Shown here piece after piece: positions 18,616 to 27,444 of a stretch of 64,000 nt of DNA. Source of the DNA: Sulfurimonadaceae bacterium (lineage in GTDB: Bacteria > Campylobacterota > Campylobacteria > Campylobacterales > Sulfurimonadaceae). The notes under the pieces were generated by a model. It searched no databases. It was given only the letters and a program-made list of their open reading frames with translations, and had not been told where the DNA came from. The first letter of the stretch is position 1. The number at the start of each line of letters is the position of its first letter. Position numbers and translations under genes: made by a program. The stretch spans positions 1 to 64,000 of the forward strand of contig JAQUHB010000011.1 in assembly GCA_028683835.1 (NCBI GenBank), read 5' to 3'.

Positions 18616-19986
18616 CTATTGTTTTTCGATGATACTTTTTCCATCCTTGATGACATCTTCAATATTTAATTTCATCCAACGTGTATCCATCCATTCTTCA
18701 GGACGAACTTCTATACCTTGAACCAAAACCCCAAAATGTAGATGATCACCCATTGCATATCCAGTCATGCCTGTTTTTGCTATAACCTGCCCTGCTTTCA
18801 CTTCATCACCAACTGCGACATTTAAACTTGAGCAGTGACCATAGAGTGTATAAAGTCCAAGACCATGATCGATGATCGGATTATTTCCGTAAAGTCCATT
18901 AAAGCTAGCAAACACAACACGTCCAGGATTTTGAGTAGAGATATCTGCCATGTGAACACTTGCGAGGTCAAGACCCATATGAAAAGCTTCACTTACAATT
19001 TTGCCATTGTATGCATAGATTCTATGATCTGCATAACTCGCAACCGGTGCCCCGTTTACGATTGGATACATTGGCTTGATGCTAAAATCAGTAATCATTT
19101 TTTTCTGATCTATTTTTGAAGTTATCTTATGGATAAGATCCTCATTTTTTGCACGTACTGTTTCATTGATAAGTTTGAATCTCTCTATTTTATCCGTAAC
19201 ACCAGCAGTCTCTGGAAATTCATCTGAGAGTTCTGCAATTTTTCCATCAAGAAAAGCATCTTTGACTTCCATATTTGATACTTTATATTGTTTATCAACA
19301 AGATAAAGTCTCACATAATCTTCCGCTTTATTGCCTGCCATATCTTCAGCCACAATAGTCGCTCTAAAATTAGGTTGTTGTATCGGCCAAGCTATAAGAG
19401 CAATGTAATATCCCGGTTTCATAAATGGCTGAGCATAAAAATCTTTTCCAAAATTTGTTGTGATTTTTACGCTTTTAAGATGGTCATCGTTTGCTTTAAA
19501 AATGACAAGTGCGCTTCCACCCTTTTCAATCGCATAAGAGTTGGTCAAATCCGTTACAACTGGTCTTTTAGAATCAATAACTAAGTTAACCTCTTGCTTA
19601 GTCACATTACCGCGTAAAAAGTTCCATTTACTTGCATCTCTTGCTGTAATCGTAATCTTGGCTTTATCACTTCTAAGTCTAAAAAGCTGTTTTGGAGGTG
19701 TTACATCCATCGAAACATTGTTCTCTTTTTTCATCAATTTTTCATTCGCTATCACATAATCCTGATTATCAACATTAAGCGTCACTGAATATTCAACGAT
19801 TCCACTTTGATCTTTTATGTTTATATGTAAAGGATCTTTGAGGTTCCAATACCCATCTTTGTCAACCTTAACTTCTGGTGCATTACGGTTAAACATGGAA
19901 GATGTGTAAATAAATATAGCTCCTCCTATCAGTGATAGAAAAAATATCCAAGTTATAAGCGATGATGAGTCTCTTCTTTGTTTCAT
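18616..19986 (-). CDS. Membrane-anchored M23 family peptidase (peptidoglycan endopeptidase)
   Basis: The 456-residue protein has an N-terminal membrane anchor (about 11-28) and a periplasmic beta-rich middle region (about 45-235). A LytM/M23 domain (about 330-440) keeps all expected residues: His336 and Asp340 in HMGLD, His384 in LYGHCS, and His415/His417 in DHLHFG. M23 enzymes cut peptidoglycan cross-links; in curved Campylobacterota several set cell shape, so a shape or growth role is plausible but not shown here. Its start overlaps the DHH phosphoesterase gene by 4 nt. Confidence 0.9.
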   Translation of the reverse strand: MKQRRDSSSLITWIFFLSLIGGAIFIYTSSMFNRNAPEVKVDKDGYWNLKDPLHINIKDQSGIVEYSVTLNVDNQDYVIANEKLMKKENNVSMDVTPPKQLFRLRSDKAKITITARDASKWNFLRGNVTKQEVNLVIDSKRPVVTDLTNSYAIEKGGSALVIFKANDDHLKSVKITTNFGKDFYAQPFMKPGYYIALIAWPIQQPNFRATIVAEDMAGNKAEDYVRLYLVDKQYKVSNMEVKDAFLDGKIAELSDEFPETAGVTDKIERFKLINETVRAKNEDLIHKITSKIDQKKMITDFSIKPMYPIVNGAPVASYADHRIYAYNGKIVSEAFHMGLDLASVHMADISTQNPGRVVFASFNGLYGNNPIIDHGLGLYTLYGHCSSLNVAVGDEVKAGQVIAKTGMTGYAMGDHLHFGVLVQGIEVRPEEWMDTRWMKLNIEDVIKDGKSIIEKQ

Positions 19987-20927
19987 TGTTTGTGTTCCTT
20001 TATGAGTTGTATTATTTCTTTTATAACGTCTTGCATATCGTTTGTCTTAAGCGTGAATCCTGATGAATGAGGATGTCCACCACCTCCATAAGTATTTGCA
20101 ACATTGTTCACATTGACACTGCCATCACTTCTGAGCGATCCTTTTAGTGTCCTATCTTTATTTTCACGAAGCAGCAAAGCCACTCTGACACTCGGCAAGT
20201 GCAAAGCTTCTTCTAACGCTGCTTCACAATCACTCGCTCTTGCGCCATATTTTTGAATCATCTCTTGGTCTACATGTAAAAGTGCAATCTCACCATCTTG
20301 ATGCAAACTCATCGAAAGCATCATAGCGCCCTTGAGACGATAAGCCGCAAGTGACATATATTTTGATATATATTCACTGCATGTTTTAACATCAGCTCCA
20401 AGTTCACATAACTCTTTTGCCATTGCAAAAACTTTTTTATCAGTTTTTTGACTTAAAAAGTTGGACGAATCATCAAGTAAACCCGCATAAAGAGCCGTTG
20501 CCATTTTAGGATTGATCGATACCTCATTTGCCTTAAAAAAATCAAACAAAACCTGAGTCGTACTGATTGCATTGGGATCTACTATATTAAATCTCGCATA
20601 CCCATCATTACTTTGGTGGTGGTCAATATTGATAAGATCGATAGCAATTTCTGTACCGATTCTCGCATGTGTTCCGCAATCCAAACTAATCGCTAAATCC
20701 GCATCTACAGGAAAAACATCCCGCAGTTTTTCTACCCATGGTAAAAATTTCAATTTCTCTTCTATATTTTTCGATGCACAGAAAAAAGAAACCTTCTTAT
20801 GCAATTTTAACATATAAGTATAAACGGCAGAGGCGCTACTAAGAGAATCAGCATCAGGATTGACATGAGAAATCACGACAACATGCTTCGCTCTTTCAAT
20901 AATTTTTATAATCTCTGGATTGTTCAT
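19983..20927 (-). CDS. DHH/DHHA1 family phosphoesterase (NrnA-like)
   Basis: The 314-residue protein has the DHH-family metal motifs: HVNPDADSLSS (21-31), LDCGTHARIG (about 100) and the eponymous IDHHQS (about 121). The DHHA1 C-terminus ends NTYGGGGHPHSSGF (about 280-293). This layout matches NrnA/RecJ-like nano-RNases and pAp phosphatases; which substrate it uses is not decidable here. If it degrades pGpG it would connect with the two diguanylate cyclases in the window, which is only a suggestion. It contains a TACATGTA element at 20271. Confidence 0.85.
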   Translation of the reverse strand: MNNPEIIKIIERAKHVVVISHVNPDADSLSSASAVYTYMLKLHKKVSFFCASKNIEEKLKFLPWVEKLRDVFPVDADLAISLDCGTHARIGTEIAIDLINIDHHQSNDGYARFNIVDPNAISTTQVLFDFFKANEVSINPKMATALYAGLLDDSSNFLSQKTDKKVFAMAKELCELGADVKTCSEYISKYMSLAAYRLKGAMMLSMSLHQDGEIALLHVDQEMIQKYGARASDCEAALEEALHLPSVRVALLLRENKDRTLKGSLRSDGSVNVNNVANTYGGGGHPHSSGFTLKTNDMQDVIKEIIQLIKEHKQ

Positions 20928-20941
20928 AGTGCAATTATAGG

Positions 20942-22000
20942 CTAATTTTTATTCATTTTATAGACATATGCCAGTACTTCAGCAACTGCTGCAAAGAGCT
21001 CTTCTGGAATCTCCCGTTCTACTTCCACTTGAGCATATAATGCTCGGGCTAAAGGTGGATCCTGAACAATATGTACACCGTTTTCACGAGCGATCTCTTT
21101 AATCTTTAATGCCATGTGATTCATCCCTTTTGCTAAGACAACTGGGGCATGACCCTTTTTCTCATCATATTTAATTGCAACAGCATAGTGAGTTGGATTG
21201 GTGATAACTACATCGGCTTGAGGCACTGAAGACATCATCCTCTTTCTTGCCGACTGCATCTGCATCTGACGGATTTTCCCTTTGATGAGTGGATCACCTT
21301 CCATATTTTTCATCTCATCTTTGATCTCCTGTTTGCTCATTTTCAGACCATCAAAGTAACGTTTTCGCACAAGTATAACATCAATAGCCGCATAAATTCC
21401 GATAATAAACAACATGATTGCCGCTAAAATAATTGCCTTATGTACCATCCAAGAGAGTTGATCATGCAAACTAAAGAGCACGACTGTTGGAAGCTCTTTT
21501 GTGTAGAGAAAGAAGAAATAAAAGCCAATACCTAACGTAGTTAAAGACTTTAATGTGATCTTTAACCCATCTACAAGTTTTTTAAGAGAAAAAAGATTTT
21601 TCATGCCACTGATAATATTGAGTTTAGAAAAATTTGGAGCAATCGCATCTGCATTAAACAAAAAACCAAACTGAGCAAGTGCCGCTAAAACACCCGAAAT
21701 AGCAACAATGAGAGACAGAGGAAGAAAAATGATGAAGAATTCTTTTGCAGTTACGATGGCGATATTTATAAGAGTATCACGAGTGAGTTCCGTATTACCA
21801 AGCATTGAAAAATAATATTTTGTTAAAAATACTATATGTTCTGACATAAAATTAAAAAGCATCAAAACTGCCAAAATTGCTGCAAAAAGCGTTAAAACTC
21901 CTGAAGCATCTTGACTTTTAGGTACATTTCCCTTTGCCCTGGCATCTTCTATCTTCTTGGAGGTGGGTTCTTCTGTCTTTTCGCCTTCATCTTCAGCCAT
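20942..22000 (-). CDS. flhB: Flagellar type III export switch protein FlhB
   Basis: FlhB sets the export specificity of the flagellar secretion apparatus. The 352-residue protein has four membrane segments (about 35-55, 85-110, 150-167, 188-210). The cytoplasmic domain contains the autocleavage motif NPTH (268-271) in VITNPTHYAVAIKY. The N-terminal signature GEKTEEPTSKKIEDARAKG (6-24) is typical. It is located away from the other flagellar genes, between nadC and the DHH gene, as often seen in Campylobacterota. Confidence 0.97.
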   Translation of the reverse strand: MAEDEGEKTEEPTSKKIEDARAKGNVPKSQDASGVLTLFAAILAVLMLFNFMSEHIVFLTKYYFSMLGNTELTRDTLINIAIVTAKEFFIIFLPLSLIVAISGVLAALAQFGFLFNADAIAPNFSKLNIISGMKNLFSLKKLVDGLKITLKSLTTLGIGFYFFFLYTKELPTVVLFSLHDQLSWMVHKAIILAAIMLFIIGIYAAIDVILVRKRYFDGLKMSKQEIKDEMKNMEGDPLIKGKIRQMQMQSARKRMMSSVPQADVVITNPTHYAVAIKYDEKKGHAPVVLAKGMNHMALKIKEIARENGVHIVQDPPLARALYAQVEVEREIPEELFAAVAEVLAYVYKMNKN

Positions 22001-22012
22001 TTAGTGAAATTC

Positions 22013-22828
22013 CTACTCGACTTTCATTGAAAGATCTATCCAGTTTGCCTGATGGATCAGTGAGCCGCTACTGATGGCATCAATACCTGTTGCCGCAAAA
22101 CTCTCTATTGTATCTAAAGAGATATTTCCGCTTGCTTCTAAAAGGATATGCGGATAATGCTCTTTTTTATATTTGACCACTTCTTGCATCAGATGGGGAG
22201 TCATATTGTCACACATCACAATATCAGCGCCTGCACTCATTGCTAATACTGCCATCTCAAAGCTTTCAGCCTCGACTTCTATCTTACTTGTAAAAGGTAT
22301 TTTTGTTCTGGCACGTTTAATGTATTCATCAAGATTTGCTATCGTTTTTAGATGTGTGTCTTTTAACATCAAACAATCATCAAGTCCCATTCTATGATTA
22401 ATAGCCCCGCCTGTTCTTGTTGCATATTTTTCAAAAGTTCGAAGGAGAGGGCGTGTTTTTCTCGTATCAAGAAGTTTCGTGCCATAAGGCTGGATGAGTT
22501 TAAGATATTTTCTCGTCAGCGTCGCGATGGAACTTGCATGTAAAAGCATATTGAGCATACTTCGTTCACAACGCATCAGTGTATGAGAAGAACCGCTGAT
22601 TTTTACGATGATATCGCCTTTCGAAAACTCCTGCGAATCCTCTTTAAACCACTCTAAATGTAAGCTTTCTAGATGAGCCAAAGCATTTACATATTTTACT
22701 CCCGCAACAACACCTTCACTCTTTGCTACAATATTTGCAGTTGCTGCGCGCGCAGGTTCTACAAGTGCGTATAGATCGCCACGTCCAACATCTTCAGCTA
22801 AAACAGCCTTTACAAACTCTTCTATCAT
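22013..22828 (-). CDS. nadC: Nicotinate-nucleotide pyrophosphorylase (carboxylating) NadC
   Basis: NadC converts quinolinate and PRPP to nicotinate mononucleotide. The 271-residue protein shows the typical motifs: NMLLHASSIATLTRKY (about 91-106), the Arg/Lys-rich DTRKTRPLLR (about 118-127), the HRMGLDDCLMLKDTH strand (about 142-156), and the C-terminal ASGNISLDTIESFAATGIDAI barrel closing loop. It overlaps nadA by 4 nt, so the two steps of NAD synthesis are co-expressed. nadD at 53184 supplies the next step. Confidence 0.97.
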   Translation of the reverse strand: MIEEFVKAVLAEDVGRGDLYALVEPARAATANIVAKSEGVVAGVKYVNALAHLESLHLEWFKEDSQEFSKGDIIVKISGSSHTLMRCERSMLNMLLHASSIATLTRKYLKLIQPYGTKLLDTRKTRPLLRTFEKYATRTGGAINHRMGLDDCLMLKDTHLKTIANLDEYIKRARTKIPFTSKIEVEAESFEMAVLAMSAGADIVMCDNMTPHLMQEVVKYKKEHYPHILLEASGNISLDTIESFAATGIDAISSGSLIHQANWIDLSMKVE

Positions 22829-23823
22829 AATGTCATCATTCTCTCTAAGGCAATTTTTGCCCAGTACTGTGTTTTTTCATCTACAAATATCTCATTAATC
22901 GGTGTTCCATCATCGATGGCTTTTAAAGTCAAATAAACATCTTCTAGCGTTGTTTCATTCATTGTTGGACATTCAGGTTTTGTTGATGAAAGAATATAAG
23001 TATTTTTTGGACGTAAACGATTGACCATATTGAACTCTGTTCCAACAGCTACTTTTTGATCTTCTGGTAACTCGGTGATATACTTGATAAGCTGTGAGGT
23101 AGAACCAACGAAGTCCGCTTTGTCACAAATTTTTGGGTCACATTCAGGATGCACAGCTATAAGTATTCCCGGATATTTTTTACGATAGAACTCGATATCA
23201 TCAACGCTAAAAAGTTGATGCACTGAACAAAAACCATCAAAACAAATAATGTCACACTCTTTTGGGTCACCACCAAGTCCAATAACCATAGATTTTAAAC
23301 CCATCTGATTTGCAATGTTTTGTCCAAGACAACGATCTGGCACGAAAAGGATTTTTTTGCCCTCCTCCAATGCTTTTGTGATGATAATTTTTGCGTTGGC
23401 ACTTGTACATACCATTCCACCCATCTCACCCACTTTTGCTTTAACCTCAGCATTAGAGTTAATATAAGTGATTGGTAAAATATTCTCTTTTTGAATCCCA
23501 TTTTTTTCTAAAAATGCGACAGATTCATCAAAGTAAATTGTATCTATCATCCTTGCCATCGCACAACACGCTATTTTTGGCATCACAACACGTTTCTGGG
23601 GACTTAAAACCTTGACACTTTGCCCCATAAAACCAACACCGCAAAAAAGTACAAACTCCGCGTCATCATCTTGTGTTTTTTTCGCAAGTTCTAAAGAGTC
23701 GCCGACGATGTCAGCCATTTCGAAAACTTCGTCTCTTTGGTAAAAATGCGCAACCACTGTTACACTGAGTTTTACTTTTAATTCTTCTATTTTTTCTTTT
23801 AATTCTTCAGTTGAATAGTTCAA
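22825..23823 (-). CDS. nadA: Quinolinate synthase NadA
   Basis: NadA makes quinolinate using a [4Fe-4S] cluster. I place the start at TTG 23823, preceded by AGGAC with a 7-nt spacer, giving 332 residues beginning near NYSTEELKEK. The frame stays open upstream to 24210, but that part is the reverse complement of plsY and unlike NadA. The three cluster cysteines are in FCGVGFMGQS, VCTSANAKI and ECPTMNETTL. The protein contains the expected internal repeats of the three-domain fold. It is the first gene of the long minus-strand run and diverges from plsY. Confidence 0.95.
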   Translation of the reverse strand: MNYSTEELKEKIEELKVKLSVTVVAHFYQRDEVFEMADIVGDSLELAKKTQDDDAEFVLFCGVGFMGQSVKVLSPQKRVVMPKIACCAMARMIDTIYFDESVAFLEKNGIQKENILPITYINSNAEVKAKVGEMGGMVCTSANAKIIITKALEEGKKILFVPDRCLGQNIANQMGLKSMVIGLGGDPKECDIICFDGFCSVHQLFSVDDIEFYRKKYPGILIAVHPECDPKICDKADFVGSTSQLIKYITELPEDQKVAVGTEFNMVNRLRPKNTYILSSTKPECPTMNETTLEDVYLTLKAIDDGTPINEIFVDEKTQYWAKIALERMMTL

Positions 23824-23920
23824 TTTGTTAGTCCTAAAAATCAATAATTTTGAAATTATATCAGATTCTAATAATAATTCTTGTAGAATTCCCTCATCAA
23901 AAATAGAAGGATTTTTAATA

Positions 23921-24538
23921 ATGATGGATTTTTTATTTAGTTTAAACGGCCAGCTTTTTATAGCGGCATATCTCGTAGGAGGGATCCCTTTTGGACTTCT
24001 TTTGGCAAAGTTTTTTGCGGGTGTTGATGTTAAAGCCGCAGGAAGCGGAAGCATCGGGGCGACAAATGTTTTACGTGTTGTTAAAGAAAAAGATCCAGAA
24101 CTCGCAAAAAAACTTGGCGGCGCAACACTTGTACTTGATGCGATCAAAGGTATCTTGGTTTTAGCGGCTGGACATTTTTTAGGTGCAAGTGAAGCGACAA
24201 TGTGGGGCATCGCTGTTTTATCAGTTATCGGTCACTGTTTTAGCCCTTACTTAAACTTTGAAGGTGGAAAAGGTGTGGCAACAGGGATGGGCGTTATGCT
24301 TTTCTTACTTCCACTTGAAACTATCATCGCTTTAGTAACTTGGTTTGTTTTTGCAAAAACATTAAAAATCTCTTCACTCTCTTCACTTTTAGGTCTTTTA
24401 GCACTTATAATTTCTAGTTTTTATATTCATCCTGACATGGCGCATTCTCCTGTGCTTTTGATAGGATTTATTCTTGTTTATAAACATATTCCAAATATTA
24501 TCAGAGTATTTCAAGGGAAAGAGAAACGCGTTCTTTGA
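23921..24538 (+). CDS. plsY: Acyl-phosphate:glycerol-3-phosphate acyltransferase PlsY
   Basis: PlsY is the integral membrane acyltransferase that starts phospholipid synthesis. The start is the ATGATG at 23921 after GAAGGA, giving about 205 residues; the frame is open further upstream but that stretch is intergenic/nadA leader. Family motifs are present: GGIPFGLLLAK (about 18-28), GSGSIGATNVLRV (about 39-51) and the glycine-rich FEGGKGVATGMG (about 109-120). Five to seven hydrophobic segments are expected. Its stop overlaps the folB-like start by 4 nt. Confidence 0.95.
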   Translation: MMDFLFSLNGQLFIAAYLVGGIPFGLLLAKFFAGVDVKAAGSGSIGATNVLRVVKEKDPELAKKLGGATLVLDAIKGILVLAAGHFLGASEATMWGIAVLSVIGHCFSPYLNFEGGKGVATGMGVMLFLLPLETIIALVTWFVFAKTLKISSLSSLLGLLALIISSFYIHPDMAHSPVLLIGFILVYKHIPNIIRVFQGKEKRVL

Positions 24539-24870
24539 AAGTTTATATAGAAGATTTACGCTTTACATGTATAGTCGGAATTCTTGATTTTGAAAGAATC
24601 ACGCTTCAGGATGTGATTATAAATCTTGAACTCGAATACACTTATAAAACAAAGTTCATAAACTATGCAGAGGTGGCAGAACTCATAAAGTTCACAATGC
24701 AAGAGCAAAAATTTGAACTCCTAGAAGAGGCTTTACTTTATCTTTTTACTCTTTTAAAAGAGCATTATAAAAACATTACCACTCTTTTTATCAAGATTAA
24801 AAAACCCTCAATACTCACCGATTGCGTTGTAAGTGTAAGTGATTTTAAAGACTACTCTTTTAAGGCGTGA
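24535..24870 (+). CDS. Dihydroneopterin aldolase-like protein (FolB family)
   Basis: This 111-residue protein resembles FolB-type tunnelling-fold enzymes. It opens VYIEDLRFTCIVGILDFER (2-20), equivalent to the FolB start with its substrate-contacting strand. It also has a Glu-rich C-terminal half with LFIKIKKPSILTD (about 85-97). The start is TTG overlapping the plsY stop (TTGA). Similarity is moderate, so dihydroneopterin aldolase activity is probable rather than certain. It ends convergently inside the 3' end of the antiporter gene with a 19-nt overlap. Confidence 0.75.
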   Translation: MKVYIEDLRFTCIVGILDFERITLQDVIINLELEYTYKTKFINYAEVAELIKFTMQEQKFELLEEALLYLFTLLKEHYKNITTLFIKIKKPSILTDCVVSVSDFKDYSFKA

Positions 24871-26450
24871 TTCACAAGAAGCTTTGATATCTCATAACTC
24901 GCATCTACTAACTCCACTTCAGGCAGATCTTTCATACTTTTTTTCTCTTCTGGACTATCGATTTTAAGGATGATATCAGCATGTTTAGAAAAATCAAGCA
25001 CTGCTTGACTTATCAGACGTTTATTTTCTTCACTGTTCACTGTTATGATAATTGCTTTTGCTTCTTCCACTGCCAAAGACTCCAAAACGGGCAACTTATT
25101 TAAGTGACCGAAATATGCCATATAACCTGATTTTCTAGCAACGAGTACATGTTTTAAGTTATCAGAAATAATGATAAAATTCACCCCTCTCTTTTGTAAC
25201 TCAGATGCTACTTTTCTCCCTAATGCCCCAAATCCGGCAATAATGATGTGATCTTTTTGCTCAATAGGTGTAATAACATCTGATTCATAAAACTCTTTTT
25301 CAAAGTAAGAAGAGAGTTTATAAATATTACTCAAAATAATCGGGGTGAGTATCATGGAGATCACACTCACAAGAATCAAAAAGCTTGCCATCTCTTGAGA
25401 TATCAGCTTATCAGTTGCCGCCAAAGCAAAAATTGCAAACGAAAACTCACCGATCTGAGCCAAAGCCAAAGCAGTTTTTGCCGCAGTATTTTTATCTGTT
25501 TTTCTTCGAATGATGGTGTAAATAACAGCAGCTTTAAAAAGCATCGCCACAATAAAAATGAAGATGACAATATGAAGATTTTGTAAAAAATAAAGTAGAT
25601 CTATTTTCGTTCCAACACCAAAGAAAAATACGCCAAGCAAAAGATCTTTATAACTTGCGATATCTGATTCAACTTTTACATTGTAATTTGTGTCTGCAAT
25701 GATCATCCCTGCTATGAAAGCACCAAGCGAATAAGTAAATCCCATACTGTGTGCTAAAAGAGAAGCTCCAAGAACGATGGAAAAAACAGAACCTAAGAAC
25801 AACTCTTCGATCTGAGTTTTGGCAGAAAACGAAAGCAATGCATTGACGATTTTTTCTCCTACTGTAAACATAAGTGTTAAAACAATAAGAGCAGAAAAAA
25901 ATGTTTGCACTAAAACTGTGCCCAATGAAAGGTTGTGATTGGATAAGAATGTCATTAACAATAAGATAGGAATTACTGCCAAATCTTGAAAAATAAGGAT
26001 TCCCATCGACTTTTGTCCATAAGGGGTAAGAATATCTTTTGATTTTTTCAAATATGTAAGGACTATCGCTGTAGATGAAAGAGAAAATGCCAAAGAGATG
26101 ATGAGCGAGGAATTAAAGTCCAGTTTAAAAAGATAGTATGAAAGTAAAAATATTACAATGACACTAAAAAACACCTGCATCAAGCCATTAGCAAGTAAAA
26201 TCTCTTTCATCTTTTTTATTTTTGTAAAACTGAGTTCAAGTCCGATAGTAAACATTAAAAAAACAATTCCAAACTCTCCAACCATGTCTAGAGAATTGAT
26301 ATAAAGCCCATTAAATCCAAAGATATAACTGATGGCAGTTCCTGTGAGAATATAACCTATAATGTGTGAGATTCCATATCTTTTAAGAATGATATTGAGA
26401 ACCGTTGCGATGGCAAGAGTTAAAAAGATTGCTAATAATAAATTTTCCAT
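24852..26450 (-). CDS. Kef-type cation:proton antiporter with TrkA-N domain
   Basis: The 532-residue protein belongs to the CPA2 monovalent-cation antiporter family. About 12 hydrophobic segments fill residues 1-380 (for example FGIVFLMFTIGLELSF, 55-70, the family's conserved helix). They are followed by a cytoplasmic RCK/TrkA-N domain beginning IIAGFGALGRKVASEL (about 402-417), a Rossmann nucleotide-binding fold. Such proteins export K+ or Na+ in exchange for protons. The ion is not predictable here. It is a single gene on its strand, with a 185-nt AT-rich spacer before the divergent regulator gene. Confidence 0.92.
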   Translation of the reverse strand: MENLLLAIFLTLAIATVLNIILKRYGISHIIGYILTGTAISYIFGFNGLYINSLDMVGEFGIVFLMFTIGLELSFTKIKKMKEILLANGLMQVFFSVIVIFLLSYYLFKLDFNSSLIISLAFSLSSTAIVLTYLKKSKDILTPYGQKSMGILIFQDLAVIPILLLMTFLSNHNLSLGTVLVQTFFSALIVLTLMFTVGEKIVNALLSFSAKTQIEELFLGSVFSIVLGASLLAHSMGFTYSLGAFIAGMIIADTNYNVKVESDIASYKDLLLGVFFFGVGTKIDLLYFLQNLHIVIFIFIVAMLFKAAVIYTIIRRKTDKNTAAKTALALAQIGEFSFAIFALAATDKLISQEMASFLILVSVISMILTPIILSNIYKLSSYFEKEFYESDVITPIEQKDHIIIAGFGALGRKVASELQKRGVNFIIISDNLKHVLVARKSGYMAYFGHLNKLPVLESLAVEEAKAIIITVNSEENKRLISQAVLDFSKHADIILKIDSPEEKKSMKDLPEVELVDASYEISKLLVNHALKE

Positions 26451-26635
26451 AAAGCAATTATAGAAGGTTTTTTCAGTCTTTTTTACGAGCTGTTGTATAA
26501 AATATCTACAATCTTTACAGATTCATTTCTTAATCTAAGTTTAGAGAAATTTTAAAGAAAATTGAAAAAAACTTTAAATATTTCTAAAACTATGATATGA
26601 TTTCGCAAATTTTTCGCTTATAGGAACTTAAAAAT

Positions 26636-27310
26636 ATGCGCATTCTCATTATAGAAGATGAAGTTACTTTAAACAAAATGCTTGCAGAGGGGCTTAAAGA
26701 ATTTGGCTACCAAAGTGACGTTGTAGAAACTCTAAAAGATGGCGAGTACTATCTTGATATCCGCAACTATGATTTAGTATTGATGGATTGGATGTTGCCA
26801 GATGGCAACAGTGTTGATATCATATCAAGCATCAAAACAAATACGCCAAAAACTGTTGTAGTTGTTCTTTCAGCTCGTGATGATGATGAGAGCGAAATTG
26901 AAGCACTTCGCTGCGGCGCTGATGATTACATCCGTAAACCATTTAATTTTGACGTTTTAATTGCTCGTTTAGAAGCTAGATTACGTTTTGGAGGGAGCAC
27001 AATCATCGAGATCGATGATTTAATCATCAATCCAGAAGAGGAAAAAATCATCTATAAAGAGCAAGAGATTGAACTTAAAGGAAAACCTTTTGAAGTACTA
27101 ACTCACCTTGCTCGTCACCGTGATCAAATCGTATCAAAAGAGCAACTCCTTGATGCAATCTGGGAAGAACCTGAACTTGTAACTCCAAACGTTATTGAAG
27201 TTGCAATTAATCAGATTCGTCAAAAGATGGACAAACCTCTTGGAATCACAACTATCGAGACAGTACGTCGTCGTGGTTACAGATTTTGTTTTCCAAAAGA
27301 AATAAACTAA
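26636..27310 (+). CDS. OmpR-family response regulator, CosR/HsrA type
   Basis: The 224-residue protein has a receiver domain (1-115) with acidic pocket IIEDE (5-9), phospho-acceptor Asp51 in LVLMDWMLPDG and Lys in IRKPF (about 101). It also has a winged-helix DNA-binding domain (about 125-222). The stretch DGEYYLDIRNYDLV (35-48) matches the CosR/HsrA subgroup, regulators of oxidative and redox responses in Campylobacter and Helicobacter. In those genera the acceptor Asp is reported lost and the protein is an orphan; here Asp51 is present and a kinase gene follows. A TATGAT -10 candidate lies at 26591-26596. Confidence 0.9.
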   Translation: MRILIIEDEVTLNKMLAEGLKEFGYQSDVVETLKDGEYYLDIRNYDLVLMDWMLPDGNSVDIISSIKTNTPKTVVVVLSARDDDESEIEALRCGADDYIRKPFNFDVLIARLEARLRFGGSTIIEIDDLIINPEEEKIIYKEQEIELKGKPFEVLTHLARHRDQIVSKEQLLDAIWEEPELVTPNVIEVAINQIRQKMDKPLGITTIETVRRRGYRFCFPKEIN

Positions 27311-27316
27311 TACTAC

Positions 27317-27347
27317 AAGCTTAGAGAGCAAAGAGCTCTCCAAGCTT
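27317..27347 (+). terminator. Hairpin between regulator and kinase genes
   Basis: AAGCTT-A-GAGAGC (27317-27329) pairs with GCTCTC-C-AAGCTT (27335-27347) around AAAGA: 12 bp with a single A/C mismatch. It sits 7 nt after the regulator stop and about 100 nt before the kinase. The following U-run is weak (TATTGT), so partial termination that lowers kinase relative to regulator is likelier than a full stop. Confidence 0.55.
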
Positions 27348-27444
27348 TATTGTAACTTCTCAAAATCAAACTCCTTAGATGTAAGACTCTTTCATTATAA
27401 TTTTGATACAATTTATTACCTTTAAAGTATGACAGGATTTCATT

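Noticed and set aside
23824-24210. N-terminal extension of NadA to 461 residues
   Set aside because: This part is the reverse complement of plsY, has no NadA-like motifs, and a good ribosome-binding site precedes the TTG at 23823.
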